38,518 nucleotides of DNA from an uncultured Clostridia bacterium (GTDB lineage Bacteria; Bacillota; Clostridia; Christensenellales; Borkfalkiaceae): contig CATZIC010000012.1 of assembly GCA_958419945.1 (NCBI GenBank), forward strand, positions 1 through 38,518. The letters run 5' to 3'. The notes under the pieces are model-generated. The model saw nothing but the letters and a program-made list of their open reading frames with translations, was not told where the DNA came from and made no database searches. Each line of letters begins with the position of its first letter. Position 1 is the stretch's first letter. The position numbers were made by a program, and so were the translations under genes. Below, one piece after another: positions 16,101-22,538 of the stretch.

Positions 16101-17224
16101 AAGCCGAAGTAGATCCGCAAACGCAAGCAACAGACTACGTAGTTACTTCTTTAGAAGAACTTAGTTGGAACAATGGTTTTGGTCAGACGCTTTCGCGAAC
16201 CGACCTATTAAGTAAGTTTAAGATGATTAAAGGTATTACCTTTGGTGCATCGTTTAACCTTTTGAATGGTACGCTCGGCTCAAGCGGTATTATTACCGCC
16301 CCCGTCGGCACCGACGGCGTAGAAGCAAACATACCACAAGCTTGTATAGCCTTTAAGATTAACAAACCTAATATACAAGCCAAAATAAGGGTTATTCTTT
16401 CGGTAGCCGTGTCGGAGTACTATCCGGGCGAGAAGCAAGGCGAAACCTTAAAATACGACCTTGGCGACTACACAAGATATTTTAACCTTTGGAAAATGGA
16501 AGCTGCGGGCGAAAGTATCATTCAAATATTTAATGCAAACAGTTACCTGGAACGCTTTGAAGTCTTGCGTTCTCACCCATACGAACCTACTACTTCGGCA
16601 GCCGATGCACAGCATATTACCGTAAAATACAATAATGCTGATTACCGTTGTTATCTCAACGGCGACAGAATACTTATTGCACACGAGTTCGTTGTCGACA
16701 CTTCAGCTTCCGCTGACGGAACAGGCGTTTACTGCTTGGGTATGAGCGGTATTGACGCTAACGGCGACACCGTAGAAAATGTACCTATGGAAATAGTTTA
16801 CTTTTCGGCAGACGGCGTTGCGTCCTCCGGTCGTGACGGCGCTTCGGGGTCCCAAATCGGTACCATTGACTTTGTTTACGATTACAATAACACGATCGTT
16901 ACGGTAAAGGACAGTTCTTCTACGGATGAGAACGGAAATGAAGATTACAACACTTACTATCCTTCTTACTGCTTGCTGTACTTTAACAACTCTCAAGAAC
17001 TTGCGGGTTCTACTGCGGATAATCCAACCTTTGTTTCAATCAATAACGAAGTTTTAAAAGTTCGACGATACGTCGACACGACGGCTGATTCTGACACAAA
17101 CCACAATGACACGCCAAGTCTTTCCACAATGACTTTTAGCCTGGAAGGAGATAAATACGTACTTATCGTACAGTATTCTCGTGTGGCGGACAACGTACGG
17201 GAAAAAGACGTTCCGCTAAGCTAA
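13133..17224 (+). CDS. Giant secreted surface protein 2 (1363 aa) with SipW-type signal peptide
   Basis: The N-terminus (RKITLILLVSLLGVIFAASAVVTYAYFSKKE) carries a textbook TYAYFS SipW-type signal. Next comes a region like secreted beta-solenoid/GLUG proteins: EYPFVISNVRHLYNLSELQRLGYF, VGLFGVIGFLGT, HHIGILAGHASYAKIEYVSVYY. The middle (~residues 500-940) is Tyr/Thr/Asn/Gly-rich, with YYFY and STN runs. The end (~1090-1363) looks like beta-sandwich domains. Only two Cys pairs are widely spaced; there is no LPXTG, TM anchor or S-layer-homology repeat, so it is probably released or held by its partners. GAGG precedes the ATG. The stretch from about 15.0 to 15.95 kb uses more AT-rich codons than its flanks, suggesting a swapped module. 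An adhesin or matrix function is inferred from c-di-GMP control. Confidence 0.7.
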   Translation: MTLKRKITLILLVSLLGVIFAASAVVTYAYFSKKEIYDGYLSGQVELLFDRLNDKGVAAYDPVLKAEFGDTVAANKNADWGSKEYPFVISNVRHLYNLSELQRLGYFDKKFISQNAAGEYSKIPYFLVCTPDYTPALIDGTNFRGITAIGTDKYPFIGSVKGVQNTDTTVSIDVNGKKCDTSSITNVKVTGNPQNADVGLFGVIGFLGTVPEITTENPNPTFEGQISTVSNLVISDIQVTVDSSAWDAVTAFLEDIMINATNGHEFSFSELHGTADYDKVPHENHHIGILAGHASYAKIEYVSVYYSSDDVVAINLKDTTDVGGTKANYFSSTGILGYINNINPEVTINQATGKVTITAGSGDSTSELSYGSVGGGGALSGDKAGYVLAGEMYKKFCYTGAAGNLTQDTDGTIFIKDALDKDGNALCTEWVRDRILWGTQRTGRYYFYDGVFTFALSDQQDIIEPTWNIVKDESGNPVMVDGNYSYDIPDFTIGQNDDTKWQANTSKGNKAVVAYVKKVTNDEALQTAINNGDQIFVMQEGAESLFLMSLYEQSTAGSGNFNEKYTTPGTTQKFASDQLVNALADAYISGEIAQLPADITNEYKDVNKLANALKSGELKAINVGITSSGVTLDDLKLKYKINPAVTGNHKYFVGDTPVSVNADGTIQQYYDYAKSGYAGYFYYTTETRSTPIIPIPYEVYTYYWQPLQQGVEASIVISETRNGPSDYFNNNTISTEKWANENVYTYNGKTGVLVNKTDGNFYSTNSTANANGATLTKPATGDALYYFYNDVRTDDESKKVYTHSTGGGTYTLGQLTDTGNKSTSDQPIYQSSDGKNGVLLDRYPTYTFSNGDKYLRMVEATFQRLISYGTHYALWNGSNTAANTATNFNHSFGGTITPTVSNSTEATLRFAPDGTCYIQYSIGSTGLYVNSTGSAFNTAASNASAGTKLCIYTVEGTQDIAYGRITYDPIDDPASDTDSYSFSAGEYVLKAEVDPQTQATDYVVTSLEELSWNNGFGQTLSRTDLLSKFKMIKGITFGASFNLLNGTLGSSGIITAPVGTDGVEANIPQACIAFKINKPNIQAKIRVILSVAVSEYYPGEKQGETLKYDLGDYTRYFNLWKMEAAGESIIQIFNANSYLERFEVLRSHPYEPTTSAADAQHITVKYNNADYRCYLNGDRILIAHEFVVDTSASADGTGVYCLGMSGIDANGDTVENVPMEIVYFSADGVASSGRDGASGSQIGTIDFVYDYNNTIVTVKDSSSTDENGNEDYNTYYPSYCLLYFNNSQELAGSTADNPTFVSINNEVLKVRRYVDTTADSDTNHNDTPSLSTMTFSLEGDKYVLIVQYSRVADNVREKDVPLS

Positions 17225-17248
17225 TAACGCTTAAAAGGAGGCAAATTT

Positions 17249-17968
17249 ATGAAGTTCACGAAAAAAGCAACACCGCTGTTTTTGCACGGTGCGTATATAG
17301 TGGCGCTGTTTTGCCTTCTCGGACTAAGCGTAATTATTCTTTGGAATAATTCCGTTGCCTGGTTTGCAAACAACAAACAGGTCGGCGCCGACGGCGCTTC
17401 CGTAACATTAAAAGAACTTGGTATTACGGATAAATACTATGCCGCAAAAGGTACCGACGAATATGCGGAAATCACCACTTGGGCGCATCTTTTTGAGAAT
17501 ATCTCCCCCGGCGATACCGTAAAAATCAAAGCGGAATATGAAAGCACTTCTGATATCGAACGCACGGTAAAGGTGTATTTTGAAAATTTAAACGGCAACG
17601 ACACCCCCCTTACCAAAGACGTTACGGTTACTGCCGCGGACGGCTCTACGACGACGGAAAAGCGTTATTACTACTTAGGCACGCAACTGAAAATTACTTC
17701 TGTTACGCTTTCAAGTGGAACGAAGGCGGGTGAAGGACAGTTTTTGACAACGCCCCCCGAAAATAGTATTTATTACACGGCGGAACAGGCACCTAACAAA
17801 ATAGAACTTGGTAGTTTTACCGCCACAAAAGGCACCACCTACACCGTGGAATTCACCGTGGAATTTGTCAACTACACCGACATTGACCAAAACGATTATC
17901 AAGGGTATAGTAGCGGTGATAGAACGGAAAATTGCCTTCGTCAGGTCGTTGCTTACGTAGAAGAATAA
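17249..17968 (+). CDS. Secreted surface protein 3 with SipW-type signal peptide
   Basis: A 239-aa protein with a hydrophobic signal (about 12-34: GAYIVALFCLLGLSVIILW), then SVAWFANNKQVGADG, the AWF pattern that marks SipW-type substrates. The mature part is a compact Thr-rich domain (ENISPGDTVKIKAEYESTSDIERTVKVYFEN; TYTVEFTVEFVNYTDIDQND) resembling camelysin/TasA-type beta-sandwich subunits in size and make-up. It has the strongest ribosome site of the three genes (AAAGGAGG). It is the last gene of the operon, closed by a strong terminator. No signal peptidase gene lies in the operon, so a SipW-like enzyme would have to be encoded elsewhere. A structural-subunit role is inferred. Confidence 0.7.
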   Translation: MKFTKKATPLFLHGAYIVALFCLLGLSVIILWNNSVAWFANNKQVGADGASVTLKELGITDKYYAAKGTDEYAEITTWAHLFENISPGDTVKIKAEYESTSDIERTVKVYFENLNGNDTPLTKDVTVTAADGSTTTEKRYYYLGTQLKITSVTLSSGTKAGEGQFLTTPPENSIYYTAEQAPNKIELGSFTATKGTTYTVEFTVEFVNYTDIDQNDYQGYSSGDRTENCLRQVVAYVEE

Positions 17969-18002
17969 AACCAATAAATTAAAAACTATTTATAGTTACC
18001 AC

Positions 18003-18035
18003 CCCCCCTCGGCGGTCTCCTGCCGAGGGGGTTTT
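18003..18035 (+). terminator. Terminator of the surface-protein operon
   Basis: A perfect 10-bp stem, CCCCCTCGGC with GCCGAGGGGG (18004-18031), followed by TTTT. Confidence 0.9.
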
Positions 18036-18039
18036 CGTA

Positions 18040-18065
18040 AAAAGTCCGCCTATAAGCCCGTTAAC
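18040..18065 (+). repeat. Dispersed motif copy 6 (intergenic, complete)
   Basis: AAAAGT / CCGC / CTATAAG / CCC / GTTAAC. It lies between two terminators in a convergent gap. Confidence 0.85.
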
Positions 18066-18068
18066 GCA

Positions 18069-18104
18069 CAAAAAAAGCGCTTTTCAAAGAAAAACGCTTT
18101 TTTT
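18069..18104. terminator. Bidirectional terminator after the ABC ATPase gene
   Basis: AAAAAAAGCG and CGCTTTTTTT form a symmetrical stem with A/T runs suitable for both strands. On the minus strand it lies 26 bases after the ATPase stop. Confidence 0.8.
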
Positions 18105-18129
18105 GTATTACGCCTTAACGGCTATTATA

Positions 18130-19362
18130 TTATTGTTTTTTAATGGTCTTTTCGGTTTCCATATCAAAGAGGTGAACCTTTTCAAGGTCGAAATCGAAGA
18201 ATATCTTATCCCCTCTCGAAGGATTCTGTCTAAGTTTAACGCTTGCGGTTATTGCGGTGGGAGAGTGTTCCATCGTAACGTCGTTATTTTCGTCGCAGTC
18301 GGCGTAAATAATGGTTTCGTTACCTAAAGCCTCGATAACCTCCACTTTACAAGTAACGCTTGAACCTTCGTTAAATGTTTCGGAAACTTTGATATCGCCG
18401 GGGCGGATGCCGAGAACTATATCTAAACCGTTACCGATCTTTTCACTGTCGAATTTAGCAAAAATTTCAGGAGGAAGTTTAATTGATTGATTGTTTGCAA
18501 ACGTAACTTTACCGTCGGGTGTAACGTAGCCGTCAAAGAAGTTCATTTGCGGTGTTCCGATAAATCCTGCAACGAAAACGTTTTCGGGATCGTCATATAG
18601 ATGCTGCGGAGCGCCTATCTGCTGAACAAAACCGTCTTTCATAACGACGATTCTGGTACCCATGGTCATAGCTTCTACCTGGTCGTGGGTAACGTAGATA
18701 AATGTTGCGCCTAATTTTTCATGCAGTTTAATAATTTCCGCACGCATGGTTGCACGAAGTTTAGCGTCAAGGTTTGACAAAGGTTCGTCAAGAAGGAATA
18801 CTTTGGGTTTTCTGACTATCGTTCTTCCCAAAGCAACACGTTGACGTTGACCGCCGGAAAGCGCCTTAGGCTTACGATCGAGGTATTCTTCGATAGCAAG
18901 TATTTTTGCAGCTTCCTGCACCTTTTCGTCGATTTCGGCTTTGGTGTATTTACGCTTAATGGGGATTTCCTTGCCTTCTGCGTCTAAAACGGGATTGCCT
19001 TGTTTATCACGCTTAATGTCGTCGATACGGCGAAGTTTAAGACCGAACGCCATATTTTCGTAAACGGACATGTGGGGGTACAAAGCGTAGTTCTGGAATA
19101 CCATTGCGATATCCCTGTCCTTGGGTTCAACGTTGTTTACAAGTCTATCATCGATGAAAATTTCACCGTCGGTGATCTCTTCAAGGCCCGCTATCATACG
19201 AAGGGTTGTAGACTTACCGCAGCCGGAAGGTCCTACGAAAACGATAAACTCTTTATCCTGTATTTCCATACAGAAATCGGATACGGCGGGTTTAACTTCT
19301 TCGTTTTTCTTGCTTTGGTTCTGGTAAACTTTGTAAACGTGTTTCAGTGTTACAGTTGCCAT
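18130..19362 (-). CDS. Multiple-sugar ABC transporter ATPase (MsmX/UgpC type)
   Basis: A 410-aa cytoplasmic ATPase that energises carbohydrate ABC importers; in Firmicutes one such protein often serves several transporters. Walker A is GPSGCGKST (44-52), Q-loop Q90, signature LSGGQRQR (168-175), Walker B VFLLDEP (188-194), and the switch His is in YVTHDQ. The C-terminal OB/TOBE domain (about 260-400, FIGTPQMNFF... LGIRPGDI) marks the MalK/MsmK/UgpC branch. An insertion of about 25 residues (KRDKQGNPVLDAEGKEIPIKRK) lies in the helical domain at 117-138, where the family usually has a short loop. It stands alone, without permease genes, consistent with a shared ATPase. It has its own promoter. 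Confidence 0.93.
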   Translation of the reverse strand: MATVTLKHVYKVYQNQSKKNEEVKPAVSDFCMEIQDKEFIVFVGPSGCGKSTTLRMIAGLEEITDGEIFIDDRLVNNVEPKDRDIAMVFQNYALYPHMSVYENMAFGLKLRRIDDIKRDKQGNPVLDAEGKEIPIKRKYTKAEIDEKVQEAAKILAIEEYLDRKPKALSGGQRQRVALGRTIVRKPKVFLLDEPLSNLDAKLRATMRAEIIKLHEKLGATFIYVTHDQVEAMTMGTRIVVMKDGFVQQIGAPQHLYDDPENVFVAGFIGTPQMNFFDGYVTPDGKVTFANNQSIKLPPEIFAKFDSEKIGNGLDIVLGIRPGDIKVSETFNEGSSVTCKVEVIEALGNETIIYADCDENNDVTMEHSPTAITASVKLRQNPSRGDKIFFDFDLEKVHLFDMETEKTIKKQ

Positions 19363-19440
19363 ATAAATATAATCTCCTTTGCCGCACTATTTTGGCCGTA
19401 AAATAACAACGGTTTTCCTCAAATGCGATGCAACATATCT

Positions 19441-19469
19441 ATTTTAACCTATATTTAACCCTTTGTCAA
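19441..19469 (-). promoter_or_regulatory. Sigma-A promoter of the ABC ATPase gene
   Basis: On the minus strand, TTGACA (19464-19469), 17 bases, TAAAAT (19441-19446). Confidence 0.85.
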
Positions 19470-19491
19470 TACCGAATTGAAATTTTCTTTC

Positions 19492-19513
19492 AAATTTCAC
19501 AGTTGTGAAAATT
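19492..19513. promoter_or_regulatory. Palindrome upstream of the ABC ATPase promoter
   Basis: AAATTTCAC-AGTT-GTGAAAATT is an inverted repeat centred about 35 bases upstream of the -35 box. A further half-site, GTTGTGAAAA, lies next to it at 19524-19533. It is a possible activator or repressor site; the regulator is unknown. Confidence 0.4.
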
Positions 19514-19573
19514 TTCCCCTTTGGTTGTGAAAAATTTTTTCATTTTTTATTTTTATTGTAGTAAGAAGTAATG

Positions 19574-19618
19574 AAAACGCCGAAAAGTGAGGCTATAAGT
19601 CCGTTTTCGGCGTTTTTT
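19574..19618. terminator. Terminator of nagB with a motif copy in its loop
   Basis: AACGCCGAAAA (19576-19586) pairs with TTTTCGGCGTT (19604-19614), an 11-bp stem whose loop is the dispersed motif. T-runs occur on both strands. Confidence 0.85.
19583..19608 (+). repeat. Dispersed motif copy 7 (terminator loop)
   Basis: AAAAGT / GAGG / CTATAAG / TCC / GTTTTC; both outer blocks also take part in the nagB terminator stem. Confidence 0.8.
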
Positions 19619-19627
19619 AAAAATTGA

Positions 19628-20350
19628 TTACAATAATTTAGCCGCTTCCTTGTCCGCAATGAGAATACAATTCTGGTGATTTTGAAGTACGCTTGCAGGA
19701 CAGTTTTCGGAAGGAGCAACTTTAACGGTATTATATACCGCATTTGCCTTGTTAGCCCCGCTTGCCAAAATAAGCACGGTTTTGGACTTCATAATTTCCC
19801 CTATACCCATAGTAACCGCACGGGTCGGAACTTCGGAAAGGTCGTTAAAAAGACGGGAATTGTCTTTTATAGTGCTTTCGGTAAGGTTTACGACGTGGGT
19901 TTTGCTGTCGAACGCCGTACCCGGTTCGTTGAAACCGATATGACCGTTACTGCCGATACCCAAAACCTGCAAATCCTGCGTGTGGGTCTTTAAAAATTCG
20001 CTGTAACGTGCGCATTCCTTTTCCAAATCTTCCTTCGAGCCATCGGGGATATTAAGGTTTTCCTCTAATATATCGACGTAGTTAAAAAGATTGTGGTGCA
20101 TAAAGTAGTCGTAACTTTGGTCGTGTTCTTTATATAAACCAACGTATTCGTCAAGGTTTGCGGTGGTAACGTTCTTAAAGGAAATTTCGCCATCGTTATA
20201 GGCTTTAATAAGGTTTTTATATAACCCAATCGGCGTTGTGCCCGTTGCCAAGCCCAAAACACATTCGGGTTTCTTCTTTAAAAGGTCGATAATAATTTCT
20301 GATGCCTTTTTGCTCATTTCTTCGTAATTTTCGGTAATAATAACTTGCAT
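19628..20350 (-). CDS. nagB: Glucosamine-6-phosphate deaminase
   Basis: A 240-aa cytoplasmic enzyme that converts glucosamine-6-phosphate to fructose-6-phosphate and ammonia. The phosphate-binding LATGTTPIGLY (34-44), the catalytic Asp D67 in NLDEYVGL and the GIGSNGHIGFNEPGTAF block (131-147) with H137 and E142 are all present. N135 replaces the Asp of the E. coli enzyme, as in the short Firmicutes NagB. The length matches that branch. AGGAG lies before the ATG. nagA is about 6 kb away on the same strand, so the two steps of N-acetylglucosamine use are encoded nearby but not in one operon. Confidence 0.95.
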   Translation of the reverse strand: MQVIITENYEEMSKKASEIIIDLLKKKPECVLGLATGTTPIGLYKNLIKAYNDGEISFKNVTTANLDEYVGLYKEHDQSYDYFMHHNLFNYVDILEENLNIPDGSKEDLEKECARYSEFLKTHTQDLQVLGIGSNGHIGFNEPGTAFDSKTHVVNLTESTIKDNSRLFNDLSEVPTRAVTMGIGEIMKSKTVLILASGANKANAVYNTVKVAPSENCPASVLQNHQNCILIADKEAAKLL

Positions 20351-20433
20351 TTTTATCTCCTTTCGAATTTTTATTTTTAAGGCGTAATTCCGCCTGTTCT
20401 TTAATTTTAGTTTTTCGGCTTAATACAAAAACC

Positions 20434-21927
20434 TTAGTACAAAAGCCTTGCCTTATCGGGAAGGTCCAAAACCTTGCGGTCGTCGCCTCTAACGCTGAAA
20501 TATTCCTGATGATAGGTTCTGTGCGGAATAAGATATATCCTTTTATCCCGCCAAATTTTCGTTACGTCTTTGGTTAGCGCGCCCGTTTTGAAAATAAAGT
20601 CGCAAATGTCGCTGTTTAAGTCCACTATTGCGCAGGAATGGTCCTCCGAAAACACGTCAAGTAGCGAACAGCGGATTTTCGTAACTATATAATCGTTACT
20701 GAAAATTACACCCTCACCCTTGCAGTACGGACAGTTTTTAACGAGTGAAGAAACGCTTTCCTTTCTCATCTTCTTTCTTGTAAGTTCCACAAGTCCAAGA
20801 CCTGTCATGCCGACCACGTTGCAACGGGTTCTGTCCTCTTTTAATGCGTTTTTAAGCCGTTCAACGACCGCTTCACGGTGGGTTTCGTCCTCCATATCTA
20901 TAAAGTCTATGACGACTATTCCGCCGATATTTCTTAATCTTAACTGTCGCGCGATCTCGTCGCTTGCCATAAGGTTGGTTTCGAAAACGGTTTTTTCAAG
21001 GCTGTCCTCGCCGATATACTTGCCGGTGTTTACGTCGATAACGGTTAGCGCTTCCGTCTTATCTATTATAATATACGCACCGCTTTCCAAATTGACCTTT
21101 TTACGAAGCATTCCGTCAACTTCGCCGTCAAGTCCGTAGTCCGTGAACAAATCACGCTTTTTGTCGTAGTATTTTACCTTTTCGACGATAGGTCCGCCAC
21201 GCTTTATTGCCTCGTCCATTACGTCGCAGTAAAGCTTGTAGTCGGAAACGATTATCTCGCCTACGTCCGGCGTGTAAACGTCACGAAGCATTCTTTTTGC
21301 AAGGTTTCCGTCCTCGTATAAAAGTGCGGGGGCTTTGACTTCCTTGCTTTTGGAAAGAATTTCCGAATACACGTTTTCAAGGTACTTCGTTTCTTCTATA
21401 AAAAATTCCTTGTTTTCGACTTTTGCGACCGTGCGCATGATAAGCCCGCCTTGTTTGGGCTTTATTTCTTCGCCGATTTTCAAAAGTTCTTCCCTAAGGT
21501 TTTCGTCCTCTATCCGCCTTGAAACCACCACGAAGTCGTATTCAGGCATGTAAACGAGATCCCTTGCCGCAAAAGATATATGCGTCGTAAGCCTTACGCC
21601 CTTTGTTCCCGAAGTGTCTTTTACCACCTGAACGATAACTTCGTCCCCCTCTTTTACGTCGAGTTTTGTGGGAAGGCTAACGGCTTCTTCGAGCTGGGCT
21701 TTACTTACCAAACTTTCACCCGTATAAAGATATCCGTTTTTTTCAAGGCCGATATTGACAAACGCCACCTGCATTCCGGGAAGAACGTTTTCCACCCTGC
21801 CTTTAAACACACTGCCGACTATTACTTTTCCGTTTAACTTTTCGGTCTGGTATTCAAGAAGCTTTTTATCGTCGGAAAGTGCGGAAATCACGTTTCCGGC
21901 GTAACTGTCTATAAATATCCTTTTCAT
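20434..21927 (-). CDS. rng: Ribonuclease G/E family endoribonuclease
   Basis: A 497-aa RNase E/G catalytic protein that cuts single-stranded, AU-rich RNA and matures rRNA. The start MKRIFIDSYAGNVISALSDD and an embedded S1 domain (about 35-120, VGSVFKGRVENVLPGMQVAFVNIG) are typical. The DNase-I-like site has the two metal-binding Asp in ALTVIDVNTGKYIG and GGIVVIDFIDM. The zinc-link C-P-Y-C is in NCPYCKGEGVIFS. The length matches RNase G, without the E-type scaffold tail. Its ATG overlaps the TGA of the DUF2344 gene by four bases, so it forms an operon with the radical-SAM pair. This gene order (rSAM, DUF2344, rng) is common in Clostridia, often followed by rplU. Confidence 0.94.
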   Translation of the reverse strand: MKRIFIDSYAGNVISALSDDKKLLEYQTEKLNGKVIVGSVFKGRVENVLPGMQVAFVNIGLEKNGYLYTGESLVSKAQLEEAVSLPTKLDVKEGDEVIVQVVKDTSGTKGVRLTTHISFAARDLVYMPEYDFVVVSRRIEDENLREELLKIGEEIKPKQGGLIMRTVAKVENKEFFIEETKYLENVYSEILSKSKEVKAPALLYEDGNLAKRMLRDVYTPDVGEIIVSDYKLYCDVMDEAIKRGGPIVEKVKYYDKKRDLFTDYGLDGEVDGMLRKKVNLESGAYIIIDKTEALTVIDVNTGKYIGEDSLEKTVFETNLMASDEIARQLRLRNIGGIVVIDFIDMEDETHREAVVERLKNALKEDRTRCNVVGMTGLGLVELTRKKMRKESVSSLVKNCPYCKGEGVIFSNDYIVTKIRCSLLDVFSEDHSCAIVDLNSDICDFIFKTGALTKDVTKIWRDKRIYLIPHRTYHQEYFSVRGDDRKVLDLPDKARLLY

Positions 21928-22538
21928 AGCGAAAACCGCTCCTCTACCTTCATGCCGGAGATATAGGCGTTTAGTTTTATTACGTCTTGAACCTCTCCAC
22001 CGAAAAGCTTGGCGACGCTTTCACCGAAAACGTCGGGTCTAAGGGTGTAGTTTCCGAAAGAAAGTGTGGCTATAAGACCGTTATCGCACTTTTTTAAGCC
22101 TAAAATTCTTTCACGGACTTCCTTTTCTTCGCCGCGTTTATCTATAACTTTAAATTCTTGAGCGTTTAAAATTTCGTCTAAATCAAAGTCGTTTATGCCC
22201 GTAATCAAATACTCGGCACTGTCCATATCCGCTTGAAGATTAACTTTTTTTTGTGTGTTCACGGCGCACAGGCACTTAAACCCCGAAGGGCAAAACCTGT
22301 TAAAAAGTTCCGGGAAGTCTTTGGCGTCAAAGTTTGTTTCCACGGCAAAATATTCCGCTTGACTTTTAATGCCTACGCCGAGCGGCGCGGACATATACAC
22401 AAGCATATGCGGATTATATCCCTTGGAATATTCCACGGGGATTTTAGCACGGATAAGTATTTTTTGTAGATGCCTTAAAGTATCTAAGTGGGAAATATAT
22501 TCCGCACCGTCAACTTTACAATACCTTGCAACTAACAT
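21924..22538 (-). CDS. TIGR03936/DUF2344 radical-SAM-linked protein
   Basis: A 204-aa protein that nearly always accompanies a YgiQ-type radical SAM enzyme and is sometimes fused to it. The start MLVARYCKVDGAEYISHLDTLRHLQKILIRA and SKGYNPHMLVYMSAPLGVGIKSQAEYF are family hallmarks. I prefer the ATG at 22536-22538: AGGTG lies about seven bases before it, whereas the upstream GTG at 22545-22547 has no ribosome site. The start overlaps the end of the radical SAM gene by seven bases. Its biochemical function is unknown; tRNA or RNA modification has been suggested by context only. A motif copy lies inside (C-D-N-G-L-I-A). Confidence 0.88.
   Translation of the reverse strand: MLVARYCKVDGAEYISHLDTLRHLQKILIRAKIPVEYSKGYNPHMLVYMSAPLGVGIKSQAEYFAVETNFDAKDFPELFNRFCPSGFKCLCAVNTQKKVNLQADMDSAEYLITGINDFDLDEILNAQEFKVIDKRGEEKEVRERILGLKKCDNGLIATLSFGNYTLRPDVFGESVAKLFGGEVQDVIKLNAYISGMKVEERFSL
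22061..22085 (+). repeat. Dispersed motif copy 8 (inside the DUF2344 gene)
   Basis: GAAAGT / GTGG / CTATAAG / ACC / GTTATC is nearly a full match although it lies in coding sequence; the range given starts one base inside the left block. It encodes D-N-G-L-I-A. Confidence 0.8.

Noticed and set aside
13133..17224. LPXTG sorting signal or C-terminal membrane anchor in the giant surface protein
   Set aside because: The C-terminus (VREKDVPLS) is polar, with no LPXTG, hydrophobic stretch or positive tail.
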